Shown: positions 6,491 to 13,449, numbered from the stretch's first letter. The stretch: DNA of 15,637 nucleotides from JBOHBN01 sp050698355 (GCA_050698355.1 JBOHBN010000193.1:1-15637), one strand, 5' to 3'. Program-made: numbers and translations. The notes: generated by a model not told the origin, from the letters alone.

Positions 6491-7534
6491 CTACTCCACG
6501 CTGGGGCGCGGCATCCGGTCCTGAACGCCGGGCAGCGACGGGAACCCGGCGTGCGGCTCGGTCTGGTACCAGTACGCGGTGCTCGCGTAGTCGTCCGAAC
6601 GGTGGTTGGCGTGCCCGTGCTCGATCGTCACCCGGATGGACTCGCGGAACCGTACCGGGTCCTCGATGTGGAAGCGGTACAGCCCGACCTGGCCCGACCA
6701 GTTCGCGCCGCCTGGCAGCGTGATGCCGTGGTACGGCGACGAGTACTCCTGCGTCGGGCACCAGGCGGTGTTGAAGTAGTCCTCGGTGCCGGTGCCGTGC
6801 AGTGACGGCGGGAACGCCTCTCCGTCCACGAAGATCATGTCGTCGCCCTCGCCGTACCAGTTGTGCACGCTCGTGTCGACGCCGCGCAGGTTGTGGATCG
6901 CGAGGTTGCAGCCGACGTAGTGCCCCCGTCCGGTTGCCTCGAGGATCACGTAGTTGCCGTCGGCGCCGGGGTTCTCGCCCTGCAGCTGGAACTCCTCGTT
7001 GCTCATGCCCTCGTCGCTGATGCCCGCGCACGGGTTCTGCCGCCGCCACTGGGCGTGGAACCGGCCGAGCCCAGCGGTGTCCGAGGTCTCCTCGTAGTCC
7101 ACGTAGTAATAGACGAGCGCCTCCTCGGCCCCGTCGTTGGCGATTTCGATCCGCGCGCTGTCGAACGGCATGGGGAACCAGCAGTTGAGCCCGCGCCCGT
7201 CCTCCGGGCTCATCTGCAGCGGCAGCGACCAGTAGTTGCGCGTGCGCGCGTGGCCGATCCCGAAGAAGTCCCCGACCGGCACCTCCACGCACGGCTGCTC
7301 GCTGCCGTCCCAGTACGCACGCAGTACCAGCCGGCGCAGCAGGTGCGGCTCCGCGCCGTCGAGCGTCATCCAGATGTGCCGCACGACCCCGGGGCGGTCG
7401 ACCGCCGCCAGCGTCGCCCGCTCGCCTGCCGCGACGTGCAGCCGATCGTCGTTGCCACCCGTGCGGTCCCAGCTGGACGCCCGCCGGCTCGTAACGTCGA
7501 GCAGCGTGGGGAGGTTGGCGAGTGGACCGGTCAT
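6491..7534 (-). CDS. Glycoside hydrolase family 172 (DUF2961) protein
   Basis: A 347-aa protein of the DUF2961 family, now GH172, whose characterised members are difructose-anhydride/alpha-D-fructofuranosidases and D-arabinofuranosidases that work as oligomers of double jelly-roll subunits. Visible landmarks are VRHIWMTL (51-58), VPVGDFFGIGHA (85-96), NWYGEGDDMIFVDGE (225-239) and GTGTEDYFNTAW (247-258). The two catalytic glutamates reported for the family are about 21 apart, so Glu229 (GEGDD) and Glu251 (GTED) are my inferred candidates. There is no signal peptide, so it is cytoplasmic or exported otherwise. Start ATG 7534 has AAGGAGA about 5 bases upstream. It is divergent from the peroxiredoxin. 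The actual sugar is unknown. Confidence 0.88.
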   Translation of the reverse strand: MTGPLANLPTLLDVTSRRASSWDRTGGNDDRLHVAAGERATLAAVDRPGVVRHIWMTLDGAEPHLLRRLVLRAYWDGSEQPCVEVPVGDFFGIGHARTRNYWSLPLQMSPEDGRGLNCWFPMPFDSARIEIANDGAEEALVYYYVDYEETSDTAGLGRFHAQWRRQNPCAGISDEGMSNEEFQLQGENPGADGNYVILEATGRGHYVGCNLAIHNLRGVDTSVHNWYGEGDDMIFVDGEAFPPSLHGTGTEDYFNTAWCPTQEYSSPYHGITLPGGANWSGQVGLYRFHIEDPVRFRESIRVTIEHGHANHRSDDYASTAYWYQTEPHAGFPSLPGVQDRMPRPSVE

Positions 7535-7561
7535 GGGCTCTCCTTGGAACGCTCGACTGGT

Positions 7562-7569
7562 AATCGATT
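7562..7569. promoter_or_regulatory. Palindrome AATCGATT in the GH172/peroxiredoxin divergent region
   Basis: An 8-bp perfect palindrome lies about 28 bases before the GH172 ATG and just downstream of a possible minus-strand -10 box TACGGT (7576-7581), so it would cover the transcription start. A second ATCGAT lies at 7602-7607. This is a possible operator for a repressor of the glycosidase gene; no regulator gene is adjacent. Confidence 0.3.
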
Positions 7570-7613
7570 TCTCGCACCGTACCAACTGTTGCGCGGGCGG
7601 GATCGATGGTTGG

Positions 7614-8213
7614 ATGCCTATCGTGACGCACGATCCGACACAGCTTCCCGTACACCTGCCGCAGCCCGTCGACGACGGTGCGGCCCAACACCTGCCCGGC
7701 ATGCGGATGCCGCCGATCGCCCTTCCGTCGACCCACGGTGGCGAGGTGCGCGTCGACGCCGTGCCGGACGGTCTCGAGCGGCTCGTCATCTACGCCTACC
7801 CGATGACCGGTCGCCCGGGCGTGGACCTTCCGGAAGGCTGGGACGAGATTCCGGGCGCCCGCGGCTGCACTCCGGAGTCCTGCGGTTTCCGCGACCATGC
7901 GGCCGAGCTCGCGAGTGCGGGCGCCGCGGTGGTGGGCGTGTCCACCCAGTCCACCAGCTACCAGCGCGAGGCCGCCGAGCGCTTGCGACTCCCGTTCGCG
8001 CTGCTCAGCGACGCCGAGCTCCGGCTGGCCGGCGCGCTGTCGCTTCCGACCATGAGCATCGAGCTGAATGACGGCCACGACGGCGGCGGCACCAGGACCC
8101 TGCTGAAGCGCCTCACGCTCGTCGTACGTGACGGCGTGATCGAGCGTGTCTTCTACCCGGTGTTTCCGCCCGACGGGCACGCCACGGATGTGCTCGCCTG
8201 GCTGCGCAGCTGA
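7614..8213 (+). CDS. Peroxiredoxin (AhpC/TSA, BCP/PrxQ-like)
   Basis: A 199-aa thioredoxin-fold protein that would reduce hydroperoxides using a thiol partner. The active-site segment is PGARGCTPESCGFRDH (80-95): Cys85 is in the peroxidatic position and Cys90, five residues later, matches the resolving cysteine of atypical 2-Cys BCP/PrxQ enzymes. AYPMTGRPGVDLPEGWDEIP (61-80) is a longer-than-usual insert before the cysteine, as in an actinobacterial redoxin group with extended N-terminus. YQREAAERLRLPFALLSD (116-133) and KRLTLVVRDGVIERVFYPVF (165-184) complete the fold. No clear ribosome site precedes ATG 7614; a GTG at 7623 is possible. Its stop directly abuts the stop of the convergent SRAP gene. 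Confidence 0.88.
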   Translation: MPIVTHDPTQLPVHLPQPVDDGAAQHLPGMRMPPIALPSTHGGEVRVDAVPDGLERLVIYAYPMTGRPGVDLPEGWDEIPGARGCTPESCGFRDHAAELASAGAAVVGVSTQSTSYQREAAERLRLPFALLSDAELRLAGALSLPTMSIELNDGHDGGGTRTLLKRLTLVVRDGVIERVFYPVFPPDGHATDVLAWLRS

Positions 8214-8966
8214 TTACAGCTCCAGGTCGAGCTGCTCCTGGCGCGGGGACGCGGCTGGCTCCGCGGGTTCGACCAGGTGCGGCCCGTTGTTGCGCACGCT
8301 GCCCACCGCTGCCCCGACCGTGTACGCGTCGAAGTCGGCCGGCGGCATGGCATCGAGCAGGTGCGTGACGTCGTCCTCGCCCGTACTCGAGCAGTCCAGC
8401 CAGTCACCTTGCAGACCGGCCGGAACGACGACCGGGCTGCGGTCGTGAATGTGCCCGATGCGGTCCGTTGCGGCCCGCGTGATGATCGTGCAGGTCCACA
8501 GCAGCCCGCCGTCGCCCTCGCCCGCCGCCGGGTCGCGCCAGACCTCGTACAGGCCGGCGAACGTGATGGGGCGGTTCGACAGGTCGTGCAGGAAGTACGG
8601 GACCGCCTGGCCGTCTTCCTTGCACCACTCGTAGTAGCCGAGCGCCGGGAGCAGGCACCGCCTTCGCACGGCCGCGCTCCTGAACGCGGGCTTGGTGGTG
8701 ACCGTCTCGACGCGCGCGTTGATCATGCGCGCCGCGCTCTTGCGATCGCTGGACCACGACGGGACCAGACCCCAGCGCATCGTGCGCAGCTGGCGGACCG
8801 GCGCCTTCTCGCGGTCACCGTGCGGCGGGCGCATGGTGACCGCGCGGACCGGATCGGTGGGGGCGACGTTCCAGGACGGCAGGAGGTCGTCACCGAGGAC
8901 CTCCTGCGCATCGAGGTAGGCGACCAGGTCGTCGGTCGACGTGAGGCTGACATAGCGACCGCACAC
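8214..8966 (-). CDS. SOS response-associated peptidase (SRAP/YedK/HMCES family)
   Basis: A 250-aa protein of the family that covalently traps abasic sites in single-stranded DNA through its N-terminal cysteine. The GTG at 8966 gives M-CGRYVS, so after Met removal Cys2 becomes the N-terminal catalytic residue. Longer frames would bury it, which fixes the start. Other family features are NVAPT (33-37), MRWGLVPSW (63-71), NARVET (83-88), GYYEW with Glu113, and HIHDRSPVV (172-180), with His174 the likely catalytic histidine. The usual HxRMP has Ser in place of Met. It follows the VOC gene by 22 bases and is probably the last gene of the five-gene unit. Confidence 0.94.
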   Translation of the reverse strand: MCGRYVSLTSTDDLVAYLDAQEVLGDDLLPSWNVAPTDPVRAVTMRPPHGDREKAPVRQLRTMRWGLVPSWSSDRKSAARMINARVETVTTKPAFRSAAVRRRCLLPALGYYEWCKEDGQAVPYFLHDLSNRPITFAGLYEVWRDPAAGEGDGGLLWTCTIITRAATDRIGHIHDRSPVVVPAGLQGDWLDCSSTGEDDVTHLLDAMPPADFDAYTVGAAVGSVRNNGPHLVEPAEPAASPRQEQLDLEL

Positions 8967-8988
8967 ACCTGCCAGTCTGCCGTACCTC

Positions 8989-9366
8989 TCAGGCCGGCGT
9001 GGAGTGGATGGGATCGGCCCAGCCCGGTCGGGGGACGAGGCAGAAGGGGTGGCCCGCGGGGTCGGCGTAAACATTGCCCGCCAGGTGCGTAGCGCCGAGA
9101 GCGATGACCTGGTCGCGGGCCTCATCGACGTCGTCGACCATGACGTCGAAGTGGAACTGCTGGGGATACGCCGGGTCCGGCCAGCGCGGGGGCTTGTGGT
9201 CCGGCGCCAGCTGGAACGCCACACCCGACGTGCGATCGTGCGCGGCCACCACTACCCAGTCGTCGCTGTCGTACGTCACGGACATGCCGGTCAGCTCAGA
9301 GTAGAACCGAGCCAACCGCCGCGGGTCGGAGCAGTCGATCGCCACATGGTGCAGTCGTCCGATCAT
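8989..9366 (-). CDS. VOC (glyoxalase/bleomycin-resistance/dioxygenase) family protein
   Basis: A 125-aa protein with two beta-alpha-beta-beta-beta modules: IGRLHHVAIDCSDPRRLARF (2-21) begins the first and QFHFDVMVDDVDEA (70-83) the second, ending with DPAGHPFCLVPRP (102-114). His7 and His72 are in metal-ligand positions. The final Glu commonly found in DPxGNxxEL is Cys109 here, so the metal site may differ. The substrate cannot be told from sequence. I chose ATG 9366 because it gives the canonical domain start and overlaps the permease stop as ATGA (9363-9366), indicating translational coupling. A longer upstream frame would lie inside the permease gene. Confidence 0.9.
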   Translation of the reverse strand: MIGRLHHVAIDCSDPRRLARFYSELTGMSVTYDSDDWVVVAAHDRTSGVAFQLAPDHKPPRWPDPAYPQQFHFDVMVDDVDEARDQVIALGATHLAGNVYADPAGHPFCLVPRPGWADPIHSTPA

Positions 9367-10436
9367 CGTCCCGGTCCTTTGAGCGTGTGTCCACTGGTGG
9401 CGGCGGCAACCAATAGTGCCAGGAGGTAGGCGGCGAGGAATCCACTGGCAGGACCTATCAGCCAGCCCCACAGGATGCTGGTGATGCTCGACCGGTTGAC
9501 CGTGCGTCGCCCGCGGGCGACACCCGCACCAACCATCGCGCCGACCAGCGCCTGGTTCATCGATGTGAAGTAGCCGAAGGCGACCGCGACGAGCACCACG
9601 ACACCTTGAACCAGTTGGGCCGCACTCGCCATCGCCCGGTCGACGCGGACGATGTCGAACGCGACCTTGGTCAGCAGCGGGCGGCCCCAGGTCAGCACGC
9701 CGAGCGCGAGGCCGGCACCGCCGACCAGTCCGGCGACCACCGGGCTGAGCGTACGGGTGCCAACCAGGGATCCAGTCGCGTTCGCGACGTCGTTGGCACC
9801 CATTGCGAAGGAGGCGATCGCGCCCACCGCGACGAGGCCGAAGGAGAACACCGGCATCCCCGCGCGGGCAACGGTCACGGGAACGGCCGGTACTTCAGCG
9901 GTCGAGCCGGACTCCGGCGGAGCGCCACGCGCCGGTGCGTCGGGTAGATCGACTCGGCCCGAGACCGGACGCAGCGACGGGATCAGGTCGAACGCCCTGG
10001 TCAGCAGGTAACCGAGACCCGCAGCTATGAGCGGCGCGGTGACCCAGATCCCCGCGAGCGCGGCGATCGTGGACCAGCGCACCCCGGTTCCGGCTCCGAC
10101 CGCTGCGCCGACCACGGCGAATACCAGTATCTGGATGGTGGAGGTGGGCACCCGCAGCCGGTTAAACGTCGTGGTCATGCCGAAGGCGACCGCGAGCACG
10201 ACGAGCTGACCGGCGACGCCGAGCCCCGCCCCGTCCAGCAGGCCGTGTCCGACCGTGTCGGCGACACCGTGGCTCGCCAGCGCCGCGCCGAGCAGCGTGA
10301 GCGGCGCCATGATCAGCAGCGCCCGCCACGCCGTGACCGCACCAAGCGCATGCGGCATGCCCATGCACGCGCCGGTGTAGTGCGCACCCATGCTCCACGC
10401 GAATGCGACCGCGAGGACGACCAGCAGCACGGTCAC
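9363..10436 (-). CDS. PiT-like inorganic phosphate transporter (PHO4 family), atypical
   Basis: A 357-aa integral membrane protein with about nine to ten hydrophobic segments split by a Pro/Ala-rich loop (about 155-192). The second repeat has the PiT signature SFAMGANDVANATGSLVGT (209-227). The matching place in the first repeat reads WSMGAHYTGACMGMPHA (14-30) rather than the usual GxxDxANA-type sequence, and the PxSTTHA-like motifs are replaced by VPTSTIQI (96-103) and TSMNQALVGA (291-300). Symporters of this family take up phosphate, or sulfate, with cations; the changes make the substrate uncertain. Start GTG 10436 lacks a strong ribosome site. It lies 33 bases after the HIT gene and overlaps the VOC gene. 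Confidence 0.85.
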   Translation of the reverse strand: MTVLLVVLAVAFAWSMGAHYTGACMGMPHALGAVTAWRALLIMAPLTLLGAALASHGVADTVGHGLLDGAGLGVAGQLVVLAVAFGMTTTFNRLRVPTSTIQILVFAVVGAAVGAGTGVRWSTIAALAGIWVTAPLIAAGLGYLLTRAFDLIPSLRPVSGRVDLPDAPARGAPPESGSTAEVPAVPVTVARAGMPVFSFGLVAVGAIASFAMGANDVANATGSLVGTRTLSPVVAGLVGGAGLALGVLTWGRPLLTKVAFDIVRVDRAMASAAQLVQGVVVLVAVAFGYFTSMNQALVGAMVGAGVARGRRTVNRSSITSILWGWLIGPASGFLAAYLLALLVAAATSGHTLKGPGR

Positions 10437-10469
10437 GGCGCGGCCCTGCCCAAGGTCCAGGCGATCGCG

Positions 10470-10973
10470 TCAGTCATCGTCGGCCAGCCTGGCCGCGACG
10501 CGCTCGGCCGCCGCCACCAGTTCGGAGTCGGCGACGTTGGGCAGCACGTCCTCCCACAGCGGCAACATCATGCCGCGCGCGTCGAGCATGCCCAGCGGCC
10601 GCGGCAGGAACCAAATGTGGAAGTGCGCGCCACCGTCACCCCAGCGATAGAGGTGGACGCGAGCGATGTTGCCGAGGCTCAGCACCGCACGTTCGACACG
10701 GCCCGCGATCTGGCCGAAGCTCGTCGCCGCCGCCTGCGGAAGATCCCAGAACGAGTCGACATGTGTGCGGCTGGCCAGCCAGACAGTGCCAGGAAGCGAG
10801 CACCCGCTCGGCGGGTGCAGGCTCCACAGATCGTCCGACCAGACCGGGTCCCGCCCCTTCCCCGTGCAGATGCGGCACGGCTCGCCGCCGGCCTCACCGT
10901 TGCGCGGCGGCTCGGGCACAACCCGGTCGTCTAGCTGCCGGATGGTGAGAGGCTCGGTGTAGGGCAGCGTCAT
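10470..10973 (-). CDS. HIT-like nucleotide-binding protein with altered triad
   Basis: A 167-aa protein resembling the histidine-triad superfamily. CRIC (33-36) is a likely zinc-binding pair as in GalT/HIT proteins, and GAHFHIWFLPRP (115-126) aligns with the H-x-H-x-H-x-x-PR motif. His117 and His119 are present, the latter in the nucleophile position, but the third histidine is Trp121. GalT-type enzymes also vary here (Gln). HIT enzymes hydrolyse or transfer nucleoside monophosphates; activity of a Trp variant is uncertain. Start ATG 10973 has GGAGGGAG about 8 bases upstream and overlaps the methyltransferase stop as ATGA (10970-10973), showing coupling. Confidence 0.8.
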   Translation of the reverse strand: MTLPYTEPLTIRQLDDRVVPEPPRNGEAGGEPCRICTGKGRDPVWSDDLWSLHPPSGCSLPGTVWLASRTHVDSFWDLPQAAATSFGQIAGRVERAVLSLGNIARVHLYRWGDGGAHFHIWFLPRPLGMLDARGMMLPLWEDVLPNVADSELVAAAERVAARLADDD

Positions 10974-11563
10974 CGGGTGGTCTCCCTCCAACTCGATCCC
11001 TTCACTGGCGCGTACGCCACGAAGGCAAGCCACTTGTCCGCACGGACAGTCACCCGCTCGAACCCGCCACGCCGCAGGCGATCGTGGAAGGTCGCGGGGT
11101 CTACGGGGTTGTACGTGTCACCCTCATGGAAGCGCTCCAGCTCGTCACTGGGGAGGCTGTCCGATCCGACCAGCACGCCACCCGGCCGTAGCACTCGTCG
11201 CATCTCGACCAGCAGCGCATCCTGCTCGGCTGCCGTGCGCATATGGTGCAGCATCGTGAAGCAGCCGGCCGCATCGAACGTCGCGTCGTCGAAGTCCAGG
11301 CGGGCACCGTCCCCGCGGACGACCTCGACGTTGCCACTCGCCTGCTTCGCGGCCAACACGTCCGCGGCATCCGCATCGCGCTCTACCGCGACGAGACGGC
11401 CCACCCGATGGCGGAGCCAATCAGTCGCCGCGCCACGGCCCGGTCCGACCTCGAGCATGACGTCGCCGAGGTCGATCCCGTCGATCAGGTCGGATAGGAC
11501 TTCCTCGTGCAAGTGCGCCGCCCACTCAGGGCTTGGGCACAGTTTGGCGTGGTTCTCATTCAC
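10970..11563 (-). CDS. Class I SAM-dependent methyltransferase
   Basis: A 197-aa Rossmann-fold methyltransferase if started at GTG 11563 (MNENHAKLCPSPEWAAHL). SAM motif I is MLEVGPGRGAATDWL, the acidic residue ending strand 2 is in LVAVERDADAA, motif II/III is RGDGARLDFDDATFDAA, and RVLRPGGVLVGSDSL is the post-motif strand region, as in UbiE-like small-molecule methyltransferases. A GTG at 11581 adds six residues. I prefer 11563 because the family usually begins near NHAKxCPSPEWA and a TAGCGT box lies seven bases upstream. The substrate is unknown. It is the first gene of the unit with the HIT, permease, VOC and SRAP genes, and diverges from the AraC-type regulator. Confidence 0.88.
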   Translation of the reverse strand: MNENHAKLCPSPEWAAHLHEEVLSDLIDGIDLGDVMLEVGPGRGAATDWLRHRVGRLVAVERDADAADVLAAKQASGNVEVVRGDGARLDFDDATFDAAGCFTMLHHMRTAAEQDALLVEMRRVLRPGGVLVGSDSLPSDELERFHEGDTYNPVDPATFHDRLRRGGFERVTVRADKWLAFVAYAPVKGSSWRETTR

Positions 11564-11570
11564 CCGAACG

Positions 11571-11576
11571 ACGCTA
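11571..11576 (-). promoter_or_regulatory. Candidate promoter of the methyltransferase unit
   Basis: On the minus strand TAGCGT (TANNNT) lies seven bases before GTG 11563, and TAGACG, matching TTGACA at four of six places, lies 17 bases further upstream (11594-11599). This would give a near-leaderless transcript. It also supports the shorter methyltransferase start. Confidence 0.4.
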
Positions 11577-11655
11577 GGCACTGGCCGCTGCGCCGTCTAC
11601 CGGCTACAGTCCCATCCTGTGTCGCGAAACGGACAACCTTGACCGCAGCTCGGAG

Positions 11656-12396
11656 ATGAGGCAACCGGGGGCGATCCTGGTCAAGACGTTCGGCATGGCC
11701 CCTGGTGACGCGTTCGAACAGCACACGCACGATGAACACCAGCTCGCCTGGGCCGCGAGCGGAGTGCTCACCGCCGCCGCGGTCGGGGGGACATGGCTAC
11801 TGCCGCCGACCCGTGCCCTGTGGATCCCCGCGGGTATCCCTCATCGGGTCGCCGCTTCCGGCCGCACCCGCATGCGCGCGCTCTACTTGCGGCCCGACCG
11901 TTGCTCGATCGACTGGCCGGCGCCGCAGCCGGTCACGGCCGGGCCGCTGCTCGCCGAGCTCATCGGCTACCTCGCTGACGGCGTACTCGACGCACCACGC
12001 CGAGCGCGCGCCGAAGCCGTGGTGGTCGACCTCCTCGAACCGGTCACCCACGCCACGATCAAAGCCCCTCGCCCCATCGACGCTCGCGCGGCCGCCGTCG
12101 CCGACGCCCTCACCCTCGACCCGAGCAACCCCGCCACCCTCGAGCAATGGGGACACCAGGTCGGAGCGAGCGCACGCACCCTGGCGCGTGCATTTCTGCA
12201 CGACACCGGCCTGCCCTTCGGTCGCTGGCGCGCGGCCGTACGCCTGCGAGCCGCCCTGACATACCTCGCCGCCGGCGAGCCGGTCTCCGCCGCCGGGCGA
12301 CGCGTCGGCTACACCACTCCGAGCGCCTTCGTCGCCGCCTTCCGTCGCGAGACCGGGCTCACGCCGGCCACCTACTTCGGCAGCGACCACCGCTGA
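11656..12396 (+). CDS. AraC family transcriptional regulator with N-terminal cupin domain
   Basis: A 246-aa DNA-binding regulator. The N-terminal cupin has HTHDEHQLAWAASG (23-36) and WIPAGIPHRV (56-65), the two metal/ligand-binding strands. The C-terminal double helix-turn-helix spans about 142-242: TLEQWGHQVGASARTLARAF (161-180) is the first and PVSAAGRRVGYTTPSAFVAA (209-228) the second, ending with the typical FRRETGLTPATYF. The ATG at 11656 is the only suitable in-frame start, though CGGAG touches it too closely for a good ribosome site. A TACAGT box at 11605-11610 may be its -10. It diverges from the methyltransferase unit over ~90 bases and is a reasonable candidate regulator of it. The ligand is unknown. 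Confidence 0.92.
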   Translation: MRQPGAILVKTFGMAPGDAFEQHTHDEHQLAWAASGVLTAAAVGGTWLLPPTRALWIPAGIPHRVAASGRTRMRALYLRPDRCSIDWPAPQPVTAGPLLAELIGYLADGVLDAPRRARAEAVVVDLLEPVTHATIKAPRPIDARAAAVADALTLDPSNPATLEQWGHQVGASARTLARAFLHDTGLPFGRWRAAVRLRAALTYLAAGEPVSAAGRRVGYTTPSAFVAAFRRETGLTPATYFGSDHR

Positions 12397-12405
12397 TCAC
12401 CCCAG

Positions 12406-12411
12406 TACGAT
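12406..12411 (+). promoter_or_regulatory. Candidate -10 box for the DUF62 gene (leaderless spacing)
   Basis: TACGAT matches TANNNT and is followed by six bases then ATG 12418, with no ribosome site between. This suggests transcription from the A of ATG, so the gene could be expressed separately from the AraC gene ending 21 bases before it. No -35 box is clear. Confidence 0.4.
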
Positions 12412-12417
12412 CTCCGC

Positions 12418-13209
12418 ATGCGCACCGTCATCACGTTCCTGACCGACTTCGGCCTCGACGACCCGTACGTCGCGATCTGTCACGGGGTACTCGCGCGGTT
12501 CTCGCCGGAGTCACGCGTCGTGGACGTCACCCACCTCGTACCGCCGCAGGACGTTCGGCGCGGCGCGGCCGTGCTGGAGCGCACCGTCGCGTGGTACCCG
12601 CCGGCGGTGCACCTGGCGGTCGTCGACCCGGGCGTGGGCACGCGGCGGCGGGCCATCGCCGTCGCGGCGGGCGAGCACATCCTGGTCGGCCCGGACAACG
12701 GCCTGCTGCTGCCCGCCGCCGACGCGCTCGGCGGCGTGGGGCTCGCGGTCGAGCTGACAGACGAGACGCGGTTCCTGCACCCGGCGTCGCGCACGTTCCA
12801 CGGTCGCGACGTGTTCTCCCCGTGCGCGGGCCAGATCGCCGCGGGCACCCCGCTGCCGTCGTTCGGCGAGGAGATCGATCCGGCCGGCCTCGTGCGGCTT
12901 CCGGCCCCGCGGCTCGACGTCAGCGACGGCTGGCTCACCTGCGAGGTGACGTACGTGGACAGGTTCGGCAACCTGCGGCTGTCCGCCGGGCCGGACGAGC
13001 TCGCCGCGGCCGGTCTCGGCGATACCGTCGCGGTCGGCGTGCACGGGCGGTCGGCGACGGTCGCGGAGTCGTATGGCGGCGTGCCGGCGGGCGCCCTGGT
13101 CCTGTATGTGGAGTCGACCGGGGCGCTGGAGCTGGCCGTCAACCACGGCAGCGCCGCCGCCACACTCGAGCTCGGCGCCGGCGACGGGGTGAAGCTCACC
13201 GCCGCGTAA
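12418..13209 (+). CDS. S-adenosylmethionine hydroxide adenosyltransferase (DUF62 family)
   Basis: A 263-aa protein of the family that splits SAM into adenosine and methionine using water, related to the fluorinase and the chlorinase SalL. Family motifs are FLTDFGLDDPYVA (7-19), HLVPPQDVRRGA (39-50), VVDPGVGTRRR (68-78), GPDNGLLLPA (91-100), TFHGRDVFSPCAG (126-138) and YVDRFGNLRL (179-188). The Asp-Arg-His triad of the hydroxide enzymes is matched by Asp70, Arg77 and His128, with spacings close to the characterised archaeal enzyme. This triad argues against a halogenase. It converges on the lipoyl gene with a 6-base gap. The physiological role of these enzymes is not settled. Confidence 0.92.
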   Translation: MRTVITFLTDFGLDDPYVAICHGVLARFSPESRVVDVTHLVPPQDVRRGAAVLERTVAWYPPAVHLAVVDPGVGTRRRAIAVAAGEHILVGPDNGLLLPAADALGGVGLAVELTDETRFLHPASRTFHGRDVFSPCAGQIAAGTPLPSFGEEIDPAGLVRLPAPRLDVSDGWLTCEVTYVDRFGNLRLSAGPDELAAAGLGDTVAVGVHGRSATVAESYGGVPAGALVLYVESTGALELAVNHGSAAATLELGAGDGVKLTAA

Positions 13210-13215
13210 GGGCCG

Positions 13216-13449
13216 TCACTCGATCCGCGCGATGGACGTGCCCTGGCGTACGACCGCCTCCTCGTCCACCAGCAGGCGGACCACGCCGGCCGTCGGCGCG
13301 GGCACCTCGGCCGACACCTTGTCGACCTGCACCTCGGCGAGCAGTTGCTCGGCGGACACGGTGTCGCCGTCCGACACGAACCACGTGGACAGCACGCCCT
13401 CGGCCTCCGGCGAGTTCTGCGACAGCGCCGGAAAGGACACGTCCGTCAC
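13216..13449 (-). CDS. Stand-alone lipoyl (biotin/lipoyl-attachment) carrier protein
   Basis: A 77-aa protein that is only a lipoyl domain: PALSQNSPEAEGVLSTWFV (7-25), a hairpin with the acceptor lysine in VQVDKVSAEV (Lys44), and PTAGVVRLLVDEEAVVRQG (52-70). It would carry acyl groups from the E1 subunits encoded upstream. A normal E2 would add an E3-binding domain and an acyltransferase core of 200 or more residues; both are absent and the stop lies 6 bases from the convergent gene. I chose GTG 13449 because it gives the usual domain start and has GGGGGTG upstream. An ATG at 13485 would add 12 residues unlike the family. It is separated from E1 beta by an unusual repeat-rich gap. Confidence 0.88.
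   Translation of the reverse strand: MTDVSFPALSQNSPEAEGVLSTWFVSDGDTVSAEQLLAEVQVDKVSAEVPAPTAGVVRLLVDEEAVVRQGTSIARIE

Noticed and set aside
6456..8180. A 574-codon minus-strand frame covering GH172 and part of the peroxiredoxin gene.
   Set aside because: It runs in a different frame from GH172, is rich in Arg/Ala repeats without motifs, and is contradicted by the strong GH172 ribosome site and motifs.
123..13209. A fluoride story: crcB plus a DUF62 protein as a fluorinase gene cluster.
   Set aside because: The genes are about 12 kb apart with unrelated genes between, and the DUF62 protein has the Asp70-Arg77-His128 triad typical of the hydroxide adenosyltransferases rather than halogenase features. 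crcB is a widespread housekeeping detoxification gene.
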